Shown here: positions 62,345 to 64,000 of the stretch, one piece after another
How positions within the stretch are numbered: position 1 is the first letter of the stretch
Layout of the letters: every line of letters begins with the position of its first letter
Assembly (NCBI RefSeq): GCF_014879975.1
Contig: NZ_CP062500.1
Coordinates: 3,472,001 to 3,536,000 of the forward strand
Direction of reading: 5' to 3'
DNA length: 64,000 nucleotides
DNA from: Vibrio bathopelagicus
GTDB lineage: Bacteria > Pseudomonadota > Gammaproteobacteria > Enterobacterales > Vibrionaceae
The notes under the pieces: generated by a model
What the model saw: only the letters and a program-made list of their open reading frames with translations
What the model was told of the DNA's origin: nothing
The model's database searches: none
Program-made: the position numbers and the translations under genes

Positions 62345-62614
62345 TTAATCGGCAAAGGTTAGAACTAAATTACTTTCTGCAAATGCTTGGCAAGCAAAAA
62401 TCCAACCTTGTAGCTGCTCTTTCTCTGTGAGCATGGGTTCAAGGTGGTAACTCACTTGGCCTTCTAATTTTTTGCACATACACATAGCGCATGCACCAAC
62501 TTGGCAGCGGTTTGGAAAATTGATATTGCTGTTGAGCGCAGCATCCAAAACCGTTTGCCCTTTTTCTACGGTAAAACTAATATTTTCTGGGTATAAGACT
62601 ACTTGGAAGCTCAT
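62345..62614 (-). CDS. Plant-type 2Fe-2S ferredoxin
   Basis: The 89-residue protein has the chloroplast-type cluster motif: Cys37, Cys42 and Cys45 in CQVGACAMC and Cys75 in FACQAF, with an extra Cys47. Its beta-grasp start ([23 protein letters not shown]) is typical. The ATG overlaps the ubiD stop (ATGA), so translation is coupled. E. coli lacks this gene between ubiD and fre. It may pass electrons from Fre, making a two-part version of fused reductase-ferredoxin systems; that is inference. Confidence 0.9.
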   Translation of the reverse strand: MSFQVVLYPENISFTVEKGQTVLDAALNSNINFPNRCQVGACAMCMCKKLEGQVSYHLEPMLTEKEQLQGWIFACQAFAESNLVLTFAD

Positions 62615-64000
62615 GAGATTCCTAGCTGTTCCCAGATGCTATCAATTTTTTTAACGACGTCTGGGTTCTTAGTGATTGGAACACCCCACTCACGTAGGCA
62701 TTCACCTTCAAACTTGTTCGTCGCATCTAGACCCATTTTTGAGTGTCCAGTTTGGTTTTTCAGGAAGAACGTATCTCTTGCCGGATCCATTCTTGTAGTC
62801 ACCGCCCAGATAATGTCATTCCAGTCACTAACGTAAACGTCACTATCACACACGATGACAAACTTGTTCTCATCGAACTGAGACCAAACCGCTTCAATGA
62901 TTTTCTTACCATTGCCTGCCGCTTGTTTATCGATAGACACAACGACCATGCACGCATTGTCATTCTGTAAGTGAATATCAATAATTTCAGGGAAGGTTTC
63001 GGTTAACTCAGCTAGGCAACCTTCAATATGCTGACTATCTACAGGTAAAGATTTAGCATCAGATGATAGTGCCAGCTCCGCATCCCACTTCTTAGTAATG
63101 TCTAAACCCATTTTTGAGCCTAAACCTACCACTGGCGATGCAAAGTCTAGTGAATCGATAGGTGTGTTCTCTATCATCAGGCTATCACGAGACGGATCCA
63201 TATGTTCACACATGGCAGCGGTCACTTGAGACCAATCTCGAGCGTTAACATCCTCATCGCATACCAAGACAAATTTGGTGTACATGAATTGGCGTAGGAA
63301 AGACCATACACCCATCATCACTCGCTTAGCGTGACCTGGGTATTGCTTCTTCATGGTCACTACCGCCATTCGGTACGAACAACCTTCAGGTGGTAAGTAG
63401 AAGTCTTCTATCTCTGGGAATTGCTTTTGAAGAATAGGAACAAACACTTCATTTAACGCAACACCTAGTACCGCAGGCTCATCAGGTGGACGGCCAGTAT
63501 AGGTACTGTGATAGATCGGATTTTCGCGCATGGTTACATGAGTAATAGTAAACACATGATGCTTTTCTTTCTCGTTGTAGTAACCAGTATGGTCTCCGTA
63601 TGGCCCTTCGTCTGCGAACTCATTCGGGTCGATGTAACCTTCCATTACGATTTCAGCACTCGCTGGCACTTCTAGGTTGTTGCTGATTGATTTAACGACC
63701 TCAGTTTTACTACCACGCAATAAGCCGGCAAACGCGTATTCCGATAAGGTATCTGGAACTGGTGTAACGGCACCAAGAATCGTGGCAGGATCTGCACCAA
63801 ACGCTACCGATACAGGGAATGGCTTGCCTGGGTTGGTTTCCATCCAATCACGTAGATCAAGCGCTCCACCACGGTGGGCTAACCAACGCATGATAATCTT
63901 ATTCTTACCGATCTTTTGTTGGCGATAGATACCTAAGTTTTGGCGTTTCTTATTCGGCCCGCGAGTAACGGTCAAACCCCATGTTAACAATGGTGCGACA
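62611..64000 (-). CDS. ubiD: 3-octaprenyl-4-hydroxybenzoate carboxy-lyase UbiD, 5' end outside window
   Basis: UbiD decarboxylates the prenylated ring in ubiquinone synthesis using prenylated FMN made by UbiX. The frame is open to the right edge; the apparent Met at 63990 is internal, corresponding to about residue 155 of the roughly 490-residue family, so the N-terminal third is missing. Visible segments include [23 protein letters not shown] (prFMN/Mn site region), the [13 protein letters not shown] motif with the catalytic acids, and [17 protein letters not shown]. It is the third ubi gene in the window and heads the ubiD-ferredoxin-fre operon. Confidence 0.95.
   Translation of the reverse strand, partial: VAPLLTWGLTVTRGPNKKRQNLGIYRQQKIGKNKIIMRWLAHRGGALDLRDWMETNPGKPFPVSVAFGADPATILGAVTPVPDTLSEYAFAGLLRGSKTEVVKSISNNLEVPASAEIVMEGYIDPNEFADEGPYGDHTGYYNEKEKHHVFTITHVTMRENPIYHSTYTGRPPDEPAVLGVALNEVFVPILQKQFPEIEDFYLPPEGCSYRMAVVTMKKQYPGHAKRVMMGVWSFLRQFMYTKFVLVCDEDVNARDWSQVTAAMCEHMDPSRDSLMIENTPIDSLDFASPVVGLGSKMGLDITKKWDAELALSSDAKSLPVDSQHIEGCLAELTETFPEIIDIHLQNDNACMVVVSIDKQAAGNGKKIIEAVWSQFDENKFVIVCDSDVYVSDWNDIIWAVTTRMDPARDTFFLKNQTGHSKMGLDATNKFEGECLREWGVPITKNPDVVKKIDSIWEQLGIS

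Overview
This window is a stretch of Vibrio primary-chromosome sequence. The gammaproteobacterial housekeeping synteny (ubiCA-plsB-dgkA-lexA-dinF, ftsXEY-rsmD, xerC-dapF-lysA-cyaY/cyaA-hemCDXY, ubiD-fre) and the rRNA and tRNA sequences point to Vibrionaceae. The Splendidus clade is my best guess, but I cannot confirm species without a database. Coding density is high, genes lie on both strands, and I see no prophage, integrase, complete insertion sequence or CRISPR array.

Layout. 1-1022 is the 3' end of sthA. 1.2-9.5 kb is the dinF / methyltransferase / lexA / dgkA cluster, divergent plsB, then ubiCA and a secreted FliL-like protein. Two SOS boxes precede lexA, and Fur-box-like sites precede the methyltransferase that separates lexA from dinF. 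9.5-20 kb holds glpEG, rpoH, ftsYEX, rsmD and the E. coli yhh-type neighbours (DUF1145, YhhN, DUF2500), with a MarC-family protein and a YecH-like protein. A 26-codon membrane peptide gene lies in an unusual A/C-rich gap. 20-24.9 kb holds an acyltransferase and an organoarsenical resistance cluster (arsR, dedicated GAPDH, a cysteine phosphatase, arsJ) whose gaps carry three copies of an approximately 120-bp palindromic repeat. 24.9-31.7 kb carries an EAL-HDOD signalling protein, rhtB/pldB/yigL, an EVE-domain protein, a large lipoprotein and a DTW-domain tRNA modifier. 31.8-37 kb holds two tandem paralogous FIST-GGDEF-EAL proteins. 37-49.2 kb is yigB-xerC-DUF484-dapF-lysA-lptM, divergent cyaY, convergent cyaA, and hemCDXY.

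From 50.2 to 61.5 kb two complete rRNA operons stand head to tail on the minus strand. The promoter-proximal operon (61.0-56.0 kb) has two strong promoters and no spacer tRNA. The second (55.6-50.3 kb) has one promoter, tRNA-Ile and tRNA-Ala in the spacer, and a distal tRNA-Asp before a strong terminator. I see no intrinsic terminator between the two. The window ends in a ubiD / 2Fe-2S ferredoxin / fre operon, with ubiD cut by the right edge.

Functional links. Membrane lipid and quinone synthesis (plsB, dgkA, ubiC, ubiA, ubiD), tetrapyrrole synthesis, cell division and membrane targeting (ftsEXY), and global regulators (lexA, rpoH, cyaA) make up most of the content. The accessory or less described parts are the arsenic cluster, the c-di-GMP proteins, the methyltransferase in the lexA region, the DnaA-box-bearing gap before glpEG, and the tandem rRNA operons.
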